A DNA stretch of 64,000 bases from Lysobacter sp. (GCA_027306995.1 DAHUXS010000005.1:1-64000); one strand, 5' to 3'; counted from the first letter of the stretch, positions 33,332 to 45,500 are shown. The notes: generated by a model not told the origin, from the sequence alone. Made by a program: numbers and translations.

Positions 33332-33820
33332 ATGGCACTGGCCCATGCGCCCGCAGTCCGCATTCCCCACATCAGCCGCTTCGGGCTGCTGATGGGCCTG
33401 TATGCGGAGAACCACGGCAAGCTCACCCGCCTGTTGGCGCCGGCGCGCCTGCCGACCGGCAGCTACCTGTCGCACGGCGACGACGGCCTCGATCTGCGCC
33501 TCGACATCCTCGAACAGCATCGCTACACCACCGAATTGCGCTTGACCTACACCGTGATCGATCCGGTCACCGGTGAGCCCGATCCCTCGGCCTTCGTGCG
33601 CCTGTATCGCGATGCCCGTCAGGCCGAAGCGACCCATTGCCATGTCGGTCGGCGCTGGCAGGACGTGATGGGGATGTATCCGCCGCCGCGCGCGATCATC
33701 GATCACCGCCTGCGCATGAACATCTTCCTTGGCAAATGGCTGGACCTGCTGGCCATCCGCGGCCACGGTCATGCAACCTTGAAACATATCGACGTCGAAT
33801 CGGTTGTCGAAGAGGCTTGA
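33332..33820 (+). CDS. DUF1249 family protein (YqiB-like)
   Basis: The 162-residue soluble protein of unknown function begins with a FGLLMGLYAENHGKL segment and contains EQHRYTTELRLTY and a terminal IDHRLRMNIFLGKWL stretch, the pattern of the DUF1249/YqiB family. It follows ppsR by nine bases and is probably co-transcribed. Its stop codon overlaps the -35 box of the tRNA promoter. Confidence 0.75.
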   Translation: MALAHAPAVRIPHISRFGLLMGLYAENHGKLTRLLAPARLPTGSYLSHGDDGLDLRLDILEQHRYTTELRLTYTVIDPVTGEPDPSAFVRLYRDARQAEATHCHVGRRWQDVMGMYPPPRAIIDHRLRMNIFLGKWLDLLAIRGHGHATLKHIDVESVVEEA

Positions 33821-33844
33821 CGGATTAATTTGACCCCTTATACT
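33817..33844 (+). promoter_or_regulatory. Sigma-70 promoter of the tRNA-Ala/tRNA-Glu unit
   Basis: TTGACG (33817-33822), a 16-base spacer and TATACT (33839-33844) lie 17 bases before tRNA-Ala. The -35 box overlaps the stop of the DUF1249 gene. Both boxes are near consensus, as expected for a strong stable-RNA promoter. Confidence 0.75.
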
Positions 33845-33861
33845 GGCGAGCTTCCCTCTGT

Positions 33862-33937
33862 GGGGCCATAGCTCAGCTGGGAGAGCGCCTGCATGGCATG
33901 CAGGAGGTCGGCGGTTCGATCCCGCCTGGCTCCACCA
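33862..33937 (+). tRNA. tRNA-Ala (anticodon GGC)
   Basis: The 76-nt cloverleaf has acceptor GGGGCCA/TGGCTCC (with a G-T pair), D-stem GCTC/GAGC, anticodon stem CCTGC/GCAGG enclosing ATGGCAT (anticodon GGC), T-arm GGCGG TTCGATC CCGCC, and an encoded CCA end. Confidence 0.97.
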
Positions 33938-33990
33938 ACATCGATCGCAACAGGCCAGTGATCGATGTCGAAAGGGAAAGCGTCAAACAC

Positions 33991-34066
33991 GTCCCCATCG
34001 TCTAGAGGCCTAGGACATTACCCTTTCACGGTAGCGACCGGGGTTCGAATCCCCGTGGGGACGCCA
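33991..34066 (+). tRNA. tRNA-Glu (anticodon TTC)
   Basis: The 76-nt cloverleaf has acceptor GTCCCCA/TGGGGAC, an anticodon loop with TTC in CCTTTCACG, T-loop TTCGAAT and an encoded CCA end. It follows tRNA-Ala by 53 bases and shares its promoter and terminator. Confidence 0.97.
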
Positions 34067-34073
34067 TATCAGG

Positions 34074-34103
34074 AAAAACGCCCGCGCAAGCGGGCGTTTT
34101 TCT
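34074..34103 (+). terminator. Rho-independent terminator of the tRNA unit
   Basis: The stem CGCCCGC/GCGGGCG with a GCAA loop is flanked by AAAAA on the left and TTTTTCTTT on the right, 8 bases after the tRNA-Glu CCA. Confidence 0.92.
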
Positions 34104-34204
34104 TTGTACGGCAATGAATCCGTCGTGACCCCGGAATTCCGCCGCGCTCGTCGTCCGCGCCGATTTCCAGCAGAATACGTCGTTTCCAGTCGTCGGATCC
34201 CGTC

Positions 34205-35179
34205 ATGCATTCGGTTCGCCTCGCCGCCCTCGCTGCCGTCCTCGCCATCACCGCCACGCCCGGCGTGGCCCATGCGGCAAAAAACGGCAAGGCGAAGGCC
34301 GCGAAGAAGCCCGTTGCCGCGCAGCCGGCGGCATCCGCAGCGACGAAGGTGGAATTGCGCACGGACCGTGATCGCATCAGCTACATGGTCGGCATGGAAG
34401 TGGGCAAGTCGGTGGCCGATATCGGCCAGGACATCGATTTCGCCGAGTTCGAAAACGCCATCCGCAACACCATGGACGGCGGCAAGCCGCTGCTGACCCA
34501 GGATGAAGCGCGCGCGGTGAGCATGGCGCTGGGGCAGCGCGTCCAGGCCCGGCAGTCGAATGCGATCGTTCCCGCGTTTCCGCCAGGCGTGACGCCAACG
34601 AAGGTCGCGCAGCTGGTCGGTATCGACATCGGGCGTTCTCTGGCGCCGGCGCGTGCCGAATTCGATCTGCCGGTGGCCATGCAGGGGCTGCGCGCCGTCG
34701 CTTTGAAGCAGACGCCGTTGCTCGATGAAACCCAGGCCAAGCAGGCGCACGATCAACTGACCGCGAAGATGCGCACGCGTGCCGCAGCCGACGCGATTCG
34801 CAACAAGCGCGAAGGCGAGGCATTCCTCGCCCGCAATCGCACCGCGCCGGGCGTGATGACCACGCGCAGCGGGCTGCAGTACCAGGTGATGAAGGATAGT
34901 GGCGGCATCATGCGCCCGTCCGCCGATTCCTCGGTGCACGTCAGTTACGAAGGGCGCACGCTCGATGGCCACGTCTTCGATGCCAACAAGGATGCGAGCT
35001 TCCCGCTGAAGGCGGTGATCGCCGGCTGGACCGAAGGTTTGCAGCTGATGCCGGTCGGCAGCCGCTACCGTTTCTGGATCCCGTCGCAGCTGGCATACGG
35101 TGCCAAGGGTTCGCCGCCCAGCATCCCGCCGAACTCCACGCTGGTATTCGATGTCGAACTGCTCGGCCTGAGCCGCTAA
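34205..35179 (+). CDS. Periplasmic FKBP-type prolyl isomerase with duplicated N-domain
   Basis: The 324-residue secreted protein has a signal peptide ending AHA, a lysine/alanine-rich linker, then two FKBP_N-like dimerisation modules. The first begins RISYMVGMEVGKSV and ends in LTQDEARAVSMAL; the second begins KVAQLVGIDIGRSL and ends in LDETQAKQAHDQL. A C-terminal FKBP domain (about 215-324) has SGLQYQVM, VSYEGRTLDG, FWIPSQLAYG and PPNSTLVFDVELL. FkpA and Mip have one N-module. It lies next to a second, related FKBP gene. Folding of envelope proteins is the inferred role. Confidence 0.85.
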   Translation: MHSVRLAALAAVLAITATPGVAHAAKNGKAKAAKKPVAAQPAASAATKVELRTDRDRISYMVGMEVGKSVADIGQDIDFAEFENAIRNTMDGGKPLLTQDEARAVSMALGQRVQARQSNAIVPAFPPGVTPTKVAQLVGIDIGRSLAPARAEFDLPVAMQGLRAVALKQTPLLDETQAKQAHDQLTAKMRTRAAADAIRNKREGEAFLARNRTAPGVMTTRSGLQYQVMKDSGGIMRPSADSSVHVSYEGRTLDGHVFDANKDASFPLKAVIAGWTEGLQLMPVGSRYRFWIPSQLAYGAKGSPPSIPPNSTLVFDVELLGLSR

Positions 35180-35253
35180 AGTAATCCGCCCTGCGGTCCA
35201 GTCCGCAGCCATTCATCCGCATCGTGCGGTCAAGAAGAAAACCGGAGTTCCCG

Positions 35254-36078
35254 ATGTCCAATCGTCGTTCCCTCATCGCCCTGTCGTCGTTGGCGATCGC
35301 AATCACGTTCACGCTGGGCGCCTGCAAGAAGCCTGCCGAAGGCGCTGCATCCGCCGCCAAGCCCGACGCCGCCGCCGATGCCACCAAGAGTGCCGACAAG
35401 CCGGCCCAGACCATCGCCGGCCTGCCGACCGACAAGGACCAGGTCAGCTACATGATCGGCATGAACATGGGCAAGCAGCTTGAGCAAGCCAAGGACGAGA
35501 TCGATCTCGACGTGATGATGAAGGGCCTTCGCGCTTCGATGAACGGCGAAAAGCCGTTGATGGACGAGAAGCAGGCCGCAGCCGTCGGCGAGGCCTTCGG
35601 CCAGCGCATGCAGTTGAAGATGATGCAGAAGGCGATGACCGACGCCAAGAAGAACGGCGAGGAAGGCGAGAAGTTCCTGGCCGAGAACGGCAAGAAGGCG
35701 GACGTGAAGACCACCGCATCGGGCCTGCAGTACCAGGTGGTGAGCGAAGGCACCGGTCCCAAGCCGAAGCCGACCGACGTGGTCAAGGTGAAGTACAAGG
35801 GCACCTTGCTGAGCGGCAAGGAATTCGACAGCACCGAAGCCCACGGTGGCGAGCCGGCGATGATGCCGGTCAACAAGGTGATTCCGGGCTGGTCGGAAGG
35901 CGTGCAGCTGATGACCGTCGGCAGCAAGTACAAGTTCTGGATCCCGGCCAAGCTGGCCTATGGCGAGCAGGGCACCCCGGGCGGCCCGATCCCGCCGAAC
36001 GCGACGCTGGCGTTCGACGTCGAGCTGGTGAGCATCGAGAAGGCGCCGCCGCAGGGCGCGCAGGCACCGAAGAAGTAA
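35254..36078 (+). CDS. FkpA/Mip-like FKBP-type prolyl isomerase lipoprotein
   Basis: The 274-residue lipoprotein has lipobox LGAC (Cys24), an alanine-rich linker, one FKBP_N dimerisation module ([14 protein letters not shown] to [14 protein letters not shown]) and a C-terminal FKBP catalytic domain with [34 protein letters not shown] and [12 protein letters not shown]. It is likely a periplasm-facing chaperone/prolyl isomerase. I chose the ATG at 35254, which follows a GGAG site. It is closely related to its upstream neighbour and probably arose by duplication. Confidence 0.9.
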   Translation: MSNRRSLIALSSLAIAITFTLGACKKPAEGAASAAKPDAAADATKSADKPAQTIAGLPTDKDQVSYMIGMNMGKQLEQAKDEIDLDVMMKGLRASMNGEKPLMDEKQAAAVGEAFGQRMQLKMMQKAMTDAKKNGEEGEKFLAENGKKADVKTTASGLQYQVVSEGTGPKPKPTDVVKVKYKGTLLSGKEFDSTEAHGGEPAMMPVNKVIPGWSEGVQLMTVGSKYKFWIPAKLAYGEQGTPGGPIPPNATLAFDVELVSIEKAPPQGAQAPKK

Positions 36079-36112
36079 TCGTCGCGAACCACGCCTCGCA
36101 CAAGGAAGACGC

Positions 36113-37462
36113 ATGCACGTTTCCATCTTCGGCACCGGTTATGTCGGCCTGGTCACCGGCACCTGCCTCGCGGAAGTGGGGCACCAGGTGGTGTGCGTCG
36201 ATATCGATGCCGCCAAGGTGGACGGGCTCAACAATGGCGTGATCCCGATCTACGAACCCGGCCTCGAACCGATGGTGAAGTCCAACCACGCCGCTGGCAG
36301 GTTGCGCTTCACCACCGACGCCGCCGAAGCGATCGCTTTCGGCGACGTGGTGTTCATCGCGGTGGGCACGCCGCCCGACGAGGATGGCAGCGCCGACCTG
36401 CAATACGTGCTGGCGGTGGCGCGCACCATCGGCAAGCACATGGACAAGCCCGTGGTGGTGGTCGACAAGTCGACGGTGCCGGTGGGCACTGCCGACAAGG
36501 TGTCCGCCGCGATCGCCGCGGAGTTGCAGGCACGTGGCGTCGAAGTGCGCTTCGACGTCGTCTCGAATCCGGAATTCCTCAAGGAAGGCGCCGCGGTCGA
36601 GGACTGCATGCGTCCGGATCGCATCGTCATCGGATCGTCCAGCGACAGCGCGATCGCGACCATGCGGCGCCTGTACGCGCCGTTCAACCGCAACCACGAC
36701 CGCGTGGTGACGATGGACGTGCGTTCGGCGGAACTGACCAAGTACGCGGCGAACGCGATGCTGGCGACCAAGATCAGTTTCATGAACGAGATGGCCAACA
36801 TCGCCGAGCGCGTGGGGGCCGACATCGAGCATGTGCGCAAGGGCATCGGTTCCGATCCGCGCATCGGCTGGCACTTCATCTATCCCGGTGCCGGTTACGG
36901 CGGTTCGTGCTTCCCCAAGGACGTGCAGGCGCTGGCGAAGACGGCGGCGCAAAACCAATACGACTCGTTGTTGTTGAACGCGGTCGAGGCGGTGAACGAG
37001 CGCCAGAAGAGCCATCTGTTCGAATTGATGGTTCGCCACTACGGCAGCGCCGCGGCGCTGAAGGGCAAGACCATCGCGTTGTGGGGCTTGGCGTTCAAGC
37101 CGAATACCGACGACATGCGCGAGGCGTCGAGCCGCCGTCTGCTGCAACAATTGTGGGAAGCCGGCGCCAAGGTGCGCGCTTACGACCCGGAAGCACGCGA
37201 GGAAGCGCATCGCATCTTCGGCGACCGCGATGACCTGATGCTGTGCGATCTGCGCGCGGATACGCTGGCCGGCGGCGTCGATGCACTGGTGGTGATCACC
37301 GAGTGGAAGCAGTTCCGCAGCCCCGACTTCGACATGCTCGGCGAACGCCTGCACGATCGCGTGGTGTTCGATGGCCGCAATCTCTACGATCCGATCGAGG
37401 TCGAAGCCAATGGCCTGGCCTACTGGGGCATCGGTCGCGGACGTTCCGTGCGCCTGGCATGA
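36113..37462 (+). CDS. ugd: UDP-glucose 6-dehydrogenase
   Basis: The 449-residue enzyme oxidises UDP-glucose twice with NAD to UDP-glucuronate for exopolysaccharide or LPS. The N-terminal Rossmann motif [11 protein letters not shown], the catalytic Cys266 in YGGSCFPKD, and the LKEGAA substrate loop are present. Its substrate comes from GalU (6313). The TGA overlaps the slyX start (ATGA). Confidence 0.95.
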   Translation: MHVSIFGTGYVGLVTGTCLAEVGHQVVCVDIDAAKVDGLNNGVIPIYEPGLEPMVKSNHAAGRLRFTTDAAEAIAFGDVVFIAVGTPPDEDGSADLQYVLAVARTIGKHMDKPVVVVDKSTVPVGTADKVSAAIAAELQARGVEVRFDVVSNPEFLKEGAAVEDCMRPDRIVIGSSSDSAIATMRRLYAPFNRNHDRVVTMDVRSAELTKYAANAMLATKISFMNEMANIAERVGADIEHVRKGIGSDPRIGWHFIYPGAGYGGSCFPKDVQALAKTAAQNQYDSLLLNAVEAVNERQKSHLFELMVRHYGSAAALKGKTIALWGLAFKPNTDDMREASSRRLLQQLWEAGAKVRAYDPEAREEAHRIFGDRDDLMLCDLRADTLAGGVDALVVITEWKQFRSPDFDMLGERLHDRVVFDGRNLYDPIEVEANGLAYWGIGRGRSVRLA

Positions 37463-37671
37463 GCGAACAATCGCGCATTGAAGAATTGGAGCTGCGCCTG
37501 ACCTTCCAGGAACAGGCGTTGATCGAACTCAGCGACGCACTGGCGGCCGCGCGTGCCGATATCGCGCGCCACGACGCCGCACTGCGTCGCGTGGTCGAGG
37601 AATTGAAGTCCGCGCGCGGATCGGGCGTGAGCGTCGATCCCGCCGATGAGCCACCACCTCCGCATTACTGA
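37459..37671 (+). CDS. slyX: SlyX family protein
   Basis: The 70-residue protein is predicted to be mostly a coiled coil, with the family pattern [22 protein letters not shown], a central heptad helix and the terminal PPPPHY common to SlyX. Function is unknown. Its ATG overlaps the ugd stop codon. Confidence 0.88.
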   Translation: MSEQSRIEELELRLTFQEQALIELSDALAAARADIARHDAALRRVVEELKSARGSGVSVDPADEPPPPHY

Positions 37672-37677
37672 TAGACG

Positions 37678-38268
37678 ATGACCGATTCGTTGCGCGACCA
37701 GCTGCTTGGCTTGGGATTCAAGCCGGCGCCGAAGCCGGCCCACAAGCCGAAGCCAACTGCACATGTTGGCAAGGGCAAGCCGGGCCATCATGCCCCACGC
37801 AAGGACGGCAAGGGCGCTCCGCCGAAGCACAAGCCGCGGGGCGGCGAAATGGATCTCGGCAAGGCCTATGCGATGCGCGCCGAGAAGGAAAAGGCCGAAC
37901 GCATCGAGGCCGAACGCCAGCGCCAGGAAGAGGCGCGCCTGCGTCGCGAAGCGCGCGAGAAGCTGGCGGCCTTCCTCGAAGGGAAGTCGCTGAACGCCGC
38001 CGATGCCGAGATCGCCCGTCATTTCGACTACGGCGGCAAGATCAAGCGCATCTATGTCACCGCCGAACAGTTGCCGCAGCTCAACGCCGGCGCGTTGGGG
38101 GTGGTGCAGTTGAACGGGCGTTATCTGCTGGTCACCGCCGAGGTGCTGGCGGAAGCCGGGCGCATCTTCGCGCCTGCGGTTGCGTTGAAGGTCGATCCTG
38201 ATGCGCCGGCCACGGACGATCCGTACAGCGACCCGCAATTCCAGGTGCCTGACGACCTGGTGTGGTGA
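37678..38268 (+). CDS. DUF2058 family protein (YaiL-like)
   Basis: The 196-residue soluble protein starts MTDSLRDQLLGLGF, followed by a Lys/Pro/His-rich basic segment (18-55), a charged helix rich in Glu, Arg and Lys (70-98), and a globular C-terminal half with HFDYGGKIKRIYVT and LVTAEVLAEAG. This matches the DUF2058/YaiL family, which resembles ribosome- or nucleic-acid-associated proteins. No function is established. It lies six bases after slyX. Confidence 0.78.
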   Translation: MTDSLRDQLLGLGFKPAPKPAHKPKPTAHVGKGKPGHHAPRKDGKGAPPKHKPRGGEMDLGKAYAMRAEKEKAERIEAERQRQEEARLRREAREKLAAFLEGKSLNAADAEIARHFDYGGKIKRIYVTAEQLPQLNAGALGVVQLNGRYLLVTAEVLAEAGRIFAPAVALKVDPDAPATDDPYSDPQFQVPDDLVW

Positions 38269-39050
38269 TGATCGGTCGAATCGCGACGTGCGCACTGTTC
38301 GCGATGCTTGCATCGCCGGCATGCGTTTTCGCGCAAACGATGCAACAGCCCGAAGCGGACACGCAATTCGACCGTCCCGGACTGTCGTTCGCATCGTGGT
38401 CGCTTCCGCAAGGCGGATTGGTCTGGGAACAGGGTTTGCCCGACGCAAGCTGGCAACGCGACGGCGATACGCGAACCCTCCAGGCGAATGCCGACAGTCG
38501 CCTGCGCATGGGACTCGGGCATGGCGTCGAGCTGCAACTGGCGGGATCGCCATACGTCTGGCAGGAAACGCGCGCTGAAACGAAGACGCATGCACACGGC
38601 CAGGGCGATACCGATGTCGCGCTGAAATGGACGTTGCCGCTGTCGTCGCAGGCCTGGAGCATGGCGCTGCTCGCGACGCACAAGTTCGCATCGGGCGGGC
38701 AGCCCTTCGGTTCGCCGGGCCATGCCGACCAGCTCGCCGCTGCGGTCACCCGCGATCTTGGTGACAACCGCAGCTTCGCTGGTTATCTGGCACGCGATTC
38801 CCAGCAGCAGGGACGTGGCTGGATGTCGGCGGTGTCGTACGGATTCTCGTTCACCGACGCCTTGTCAGGTTATGTCGAGACCGGATATGGAAACGGCATC
38901 GATCACGCACGTGTTGCCGGCGGTGGATTGACGCTGCTGGTCGATCACCGCGTGCAACTGGATGGCTGGATGCTGCGCGGGCTCGACCGCAACAGCCCCG
39001 AGTGGCAGGCCGGGTTCGGTGTTTCCGTGGTGCTGGCGCGCGGGCACTGA
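38268..39050 (+). CDS. Probable outer-membrane beta-barrel protein (phenol-MetA-degradation-like)
   Basis: The 260-residue protein has a signal peptide (cleavage likely after VFA) and a body of alternating short amphipathic strands with turns (MGLGHGVELQLAG, LSGYVETGYGNG, LDGWMLRGLDRN) but no helical membrane segment. This resembles the small 'transporter' beta-barrels grouped with PF13557. The ATG at 38268 shares a base with the preceding stop. Function is unknown; a role in the envelope is inferred from the signal peptide and strand pattern. Confidence 0.5.
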   Translation: MIGRIATCALFAMLASPACVFAQTMQQPEADTQFDRPGLSFASWSLPQGGLVWEQGLPDASWQRDGDTRTLQANADSRLRMGLGHGVELQLAGSPYVWQETRAETKTHAHGQGDTDVALKWTLPLSSQAWSMALLATHKFASGGQPFGSPGHADQLAAAVTRDLGDNRSFAGYLARDSQQQGRGWMSAVSYGFSFTDALSGYVETGYGNGIDHARVAGGGLTLLVDHRVQLDGWMLRGLDRNSPEWQAGFGVSVVLARGH

Positions 39051-39057
39051 GCCCGGA

Positions 39058-40098
39058 TCACACAGCAGGCAATGGCGTTTCCGTTGTCGCGTCCTTGCCC
39101 TTGAAGCGATCGAGCAGGGGGCGTTCGATGGCGTGCCACGACAAAGCCGCAAGAATCGCAGCGCCGACCAGCGCCAGCGGCAGCATCGCGAGTGGCGCGA
39201 TTGTGGGATTCCACGCGGCGATTGCCTGTTCCACCGGAAATCCGTAGAGGAACAGCCCGTAGGACCAGTCGATGCGGCGCGGCCAGGGCAGCGCCGGCAG
39301 GCGATAGGCAGCCCACAGGCAGAAGTGCAGGGCAGCGATGGCGGCGATCGGGCCGAACCAGCGACTGTCGTGCGCGATCGCGGCGAGCACGATCAATCCC
39401 GCCATTCCGGCGTGGGTAATCTTCAGTCGGTCGCGCCACACCGCGCACACGCCGCCGCCGAGGAAGATGCAACCGAGTGCGCGCACATCGCGCGCGTCCG
39501 GAACGCCATGCCACCACTGCCAGGCGCACCACAGGATCCATGCAGCGGCAATCGCCGTGAACGCTGCGCGCCGGCGCACTAGCGTCAATGCGGCAAGGAT
39601 GCCCAGCCACAGATACCAGCGCACTTCCACCGCGAGCGACCACAGGCTGCCATTGACGACGTTCGGATATGGATTCGTCGCGAATACGCCCGGAAGGTTC
39701 CATACGAAGGATTTTGGAATCGCGTTGCCGAGGACGAAATGCCAGGTCGCCTTGTCGTGCAGATAGGCCGATGGCGCGAGCGTGGTCCATGCCAGTCCGA
39801 GGACCAGCGTGCAGAACAGGATGCAGGCGATGTACGCCGGCCAGATGCGCACGACGCGGTTGCGCGCATAGCGCAGGATCGAAGGCTGGCGTAGCAGGCT
39901 GAGGGTGACGAGATAACCGCTGATCGCGAAGAAGAAGAACACCGCGAGGCTGCCGGCGTAGTAACCGGGCATGAAGCGCTGGACGAGATCGATATCGCCG
40001 GGCGCGTGGCGGGTCAGCGCATAGGCGTGGCCATAGATCACCATGGCGGCCGCGAGATGGCGCAGGGGCAGGAAGTTGTCGCGGTTGGCAGCCTTCAT
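39058..40098 (-). CDS. Acyltransferase family 3 membrane protein
   Basis: The 346-residue multi-spanning protein of the Acyl_transf_3 (OafA/NodX-like) family begins with the signature LRHLAAAMVIYGHAYAL (Arg13, His14 and His24), followed by FFFAISGYLVTLSL and a terminal SWHAIERPLLDRF. Such enzymes O-acetylate LPS, exopolysaccharide or peptidoglycan. The start overlaps the stop of the next upstream gene by 4 bases. The acceptor is unknown. Confidence 0.85.
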   Translation of the reverse strand: MKAANRDNFLPLRHLAAAMVIYGHAYALTRHAPGDIDLVQRFMPGYYAGSLAVFFFFAISGYLVTLSLLRQPSILRYARNRVVRIWPAYIACILFCTLVLGLAWTTLAPSAYLHDKATWHFVLGNAIPKSFVWNLPGVFATNPYPNVVNGSLWSLAVEVRWYLWLGILAALTLVRRRAAFTAIAAAWILWCAWQWWHGVPDARDVRALGCIFLGGGVCAVWRDRLKITHAGMAGLIVLAAIAHDSRWFGPIAAIAALHFCLWAAYRLPALPWPRRIDWSYGLFLYGFPVEQAIAAWNPTIAPLAMLPLALVGAAILAALSWHAIERPLLDRFKGKDATTETPLPAV

Positions 40099-40766
40099 GC
40101 GCCCAAGCTTAAGCGACGCAGATGCGAGACCCCGAGATCGCGGATCAGGCGATGGCTCTGGTGCGGCAATGGCGATTCGGCGATGTCCTGGGGGGTGATG
40201 TGCTTGCCGCCGAGATCGGGCAGCAGGCGGACGTCGGCAGCGGCGTAGCAGTGCTGCACCATCGCCGAGCAGAACAGGGCGTTGTTGCGCGCGAACACGT
40301 TGCCATGACGGCGCAGGCGTCGGCTCGGCATCGCGAACAGGGTGCCGACCAGTTCGGTCAGCGAGTAGTGCGACAGCCCCGACAGCAGGTCCAGCCCGGC
40401 GACCTGCACCTGCTTCGTCTGGGCCTCGTCCAGCCCGAAATCGAGGATGGCGAGATTGGGGACGAGATCGTTGTCGAAATAGCGATCGACGCGATTCTCC
40501 TGCACGCCCAGCCGCACCTGCTTGTAATGGATATCGAGGTCGGACTCCAGTACCCACCAGTGACCGTCGGCGCGGCGTTCGTTGAAGATGAAGGCATGCG
40601 ACCACAGGCTGCGATGGCCGTTGCCAGTGAGCGGCGACTGCGCCTTGCGGATCAGCTTGCTCATCCATTCCTTGCCGGTGCACAGGCCGATGCGCCCGGG
40701 CGCGGCGTGGCGTTCGATGAATTCGCGGTTGCCGAGCCCGGCGGGCGTCGCGTGGTCACTGTCCAT
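40095..40766 (-). CDS. Permuted papain-like (YiiX/NlpC-P60 type) protein
   Basis: The 223-residue protein of unknown function lacks a signal peptide. The order His57 in WSHAFIF and later Cys166 in FCSAMVQHCYA fits the circularly permuted papain/NlpC-P60 amidases of the YiiX/YebB group, in which the catalytic His precedes the Cys. Peptidase or acyl-amide hydrolase activity is inferred only. The TGA overlaps the acyltransferase start (ATGA), so the two are coupled and may act on one pathway. Confidence 0.55.
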   Translation of the reverse strand: MDSDHATPAGLGNREFIERHAAPGRIGLCTGKEWMSKLIRKAQSPLTGNGHRSLWSHAFIFNERRADGHWWVLESDLDIHYKQVRLGVQENRVDRYFDNDLVPNLAILDFGLDEAQTKQVQVAGLDLLSGLSHYSLTELVGTLFAMPSRRLRRHGNVFARNNALFCSAMVQHCYAAADVRLLPDLGGKHITPQDIAESPLPHQSHRLIRDLGVSHLRRLSLGA

Positions 40767-40789
40767 GCAGCGAGATTACCGTGCAAGTG

Positions 40790-43467
<2,678 letters not shown>

Positions 43468-43471
<4 letters not shown>

Positions 43472-44574
43472 GCGACCTCTTCCAGCACCGGGATCGCGCG
43501 CGGAGCGACGTCGCCGACGGCGGCAGCGATCGCGGCGATGTGTTCCGGGGTGGTGCCGCAGCAACCGCCGACCACGTTGAGCAGGCCGGATTGCGCGAAC
43601 TCGCGCAGGATCACCGCCATGTCTTCCGGCGTTTCGTCGTAGCCGCCGAAGGCGTTGGGCAGGCCGGCGTTGGGGTGCGCGGTGACATAGGTGTCGGCGA
43701 CCAGCGACAACGCCTCCACGTGCGGACGCAACTCCTTGGCGCCGAGCGCGCAATTGAGGCCGATGCCCAGCGGGCGCGAGTGGCGCAGCGAATACCAGAA
43801 CGCTTCCGCGGTCTGCCCGGACAACGTGCGGCCGGAAGCGTCGGTGATCGTGCCGGAGATCATCACCGGCAGGCGTTCGCCATGGGCGTCGAAGGCTTCC
43901 TCGATCGCGAACAACGCGGCCTTGGCGTTGAGGGTGTCGAACACCGTCTCCACCATCAGGATGTCGGCACCGCCTTCGATCAATCCTTCGGTCGCCTCCC
44001 GATAGGCGTCGCGCAGTTCGTCGAAGCTGATGGCGCGGAAGCCGGGACGATTGACGTCGGGCGACAGCGAGGCGGTGCGGCTGGTGGGCCCAAGCACGCC
44101 GACCACGAAGCGCGGCTTCGACGGATCCTTCGCTTCGGCGGCGTCCGCGGTTTCGCGGGCGATGCGCGCGCCTTCGCGATTGAGCTCGCGCACCAGATGG
44201 GTGAGGCGATAGTCGGCCAGCGAGATGCTGGTCGAATTGAAAGTGTTGGTCTCGATCAGGTCGGCGCCGGCGGCGAGGTATTGCGCGTGGATGTCGCGAA
44301 TGACCTCGGGGCGCGTCAGCGTCAGCAGGTCGTTGTTGCCGCGCTGGTCGTGGCCTTCGCAACCGCAGCAGGGCCCATGGGCGTGATCCTCGGCAGCGAA
44401 CAACGCGTCATAACCCTCGGCGAAGCGTTCGCCGCGGTAGTCGGCTTCCTGCAATTCGTGGCGCTGGATCATCGTGCCCATTGCGCCATCGAGGACGAGG
44501 ATGCGTTCGGCCAGCGCCCGCTGCAGCGCTTCGGCGCGTTGCGGGTTCTTCCAGGGCAAGGCGCTGCCGGTCAT
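43468..44574 (-). CDS. metH: Methionine synthase, homocysteine-binding part
   Basis: The 368-residue Hcy S-methyltransferase domain corresponds to the N-terminus of E. coli MetH. Zinc ligands are Cys275 (GLNCALG), Cys338 and Cys339 (GGCCGTTP). Compared with E. coli, about 19 extra residues lie between RGERFA and GNNDLL, containing His64, His66, Cys69, Cys70, Cys72 and His75. It overlaps the upstream ArsR-methyltransferase gene and the downstream C-terminal metH gene by 4 bases each, so the split is a gene organisation and not a frameshift. Confidence 0.93.
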
Positions 44575-45500
44575 GGCTTGGTCCCGATCAGCGAGATGAC
44601 CTCGAAATGCGGCGGGCGGCGTTCGCGGGTGATGCTGGCGGCGCGATCGCTTTGCAGTCCGGCTTTCTCGATGAACTTCTGCAATTCCTTGACGGTGAAA
44701 CCGAGATTGACGTGGCCGAAGGGCTGCGCGGCCGTGGCATGCGCATGCTTGCCAAGGCTGGACAACAGGAGGCGACCACCGGGGCGCAGCACGCGCGCGG
44801 CTTCGGCGACGGCCTGCTGCGGCTTGGCGGCGTAGGTGAGGGCATGCATCAGCACCACCAGGTCGAAACTGGCGTCGTCGAAGGGCAGGGCGTGCATGTC
44901 GCCTTCGCGCACCTCGACATTCGGATAGGTGCGCAGGCGCTCGCTGGCGGCGTTGACCACGCGTGCGCTGGCATCGAGGCAAACGTAGCGATCGGAATGC
45001 GGTGCCAGCAGTTCGGCCAGTACGCCGTCGCCGGAGGCGATGTCGAGGACGTCACCCGGGTCCAGCAGCGGCAGCGCGGAACGCGCCAACGCCTCCCAGG
45101 TGCGGCCGGGCGAATAGTGGCGTTCCATGTCGCCGGCGACGCTATCGGCCCAGTTCTGGTCACTGGCGCGCGCGGCCATCACCTCCGGGATGCGTGCGGC
45201 ATCCTGGTTGAGCAGGGGATCGTCGCTGCCGTTGCGTAGCGCCTGCCACAGGCTTTGCTGGGCGGCATCGAGCGCGTCCTCCTCGAAACGGTAATAGGCG
45301 GACACACCGGAGCGGCGATCGCGCACCAGTCCAGCTTCTTTGAGTCGCGCCAGATGGGTGGAGACGCGCGGTTGCGCCAGCCCGGTGATCGCGGCAAGCT
45401 CGGCAACGGTGAATTCCTCGTGTGCAAGCAGTACCAGCAGACGCACGCGGGTCGCATCGGCGAATACCTTGAGACGGCTCGACCAGCCTTCCAGATCCAT
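44571..45500 (-). CDS. ArsR-family regulator fused to a SAM-dependent methyltransferase
   Basis: The 309-residue protein has an N-terminal winged HTH of the ArsR/SmtB type (residues about 1-85, with [29 protein letters not shown]) but no obvious metal-binding cysteines. A class I methyltransferase domain follows (about 145-260) with the SAM loop VLDIASGDG and GDMHALPF. It heads the split metH operon and overlaps it by ATGA. A sensor of SAM or SAH that controls methionine recycling, like SahR regulators of proteobacteria, is a reasonable inference. Catalytic methyltransferase activity is unproven. Confidence 0.88.
   Translation of the reverse strand: MDLEGWSSRLKVFADATRVRLLVLLAHEEFTVAELAAITGLAQPRVSTHLARLKEAGLVRDRRSGVSAYYRFEEDALDAAQQSLWQALRNGSDDPLLNQDAARIPEVMAARASDQNWADSVAGDMERHYSPGRTWEALARSALPLLDPGDVLDIASGDGVLAELLAPHSDRYVCLDASARVVNAASERLRTYPNVEVREGDMHALPFDDASFDLVVLMHALTYAAKPQQAVAEAARVLRPGGRLLLSSLGKHAHATAAQPFGHVNLGFTVKELQKFIEKAGLQSDRAASITRERRPPHFEVISLIGTKP

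Noticed and set aside
33862-34103. Integration site or genomic island at the tRNA pair
   Set aside because: No integrase, direct repeat of a tRNA 3' end or composition change was seen on either side; the flanking genes are ordinary chromosomal ones.
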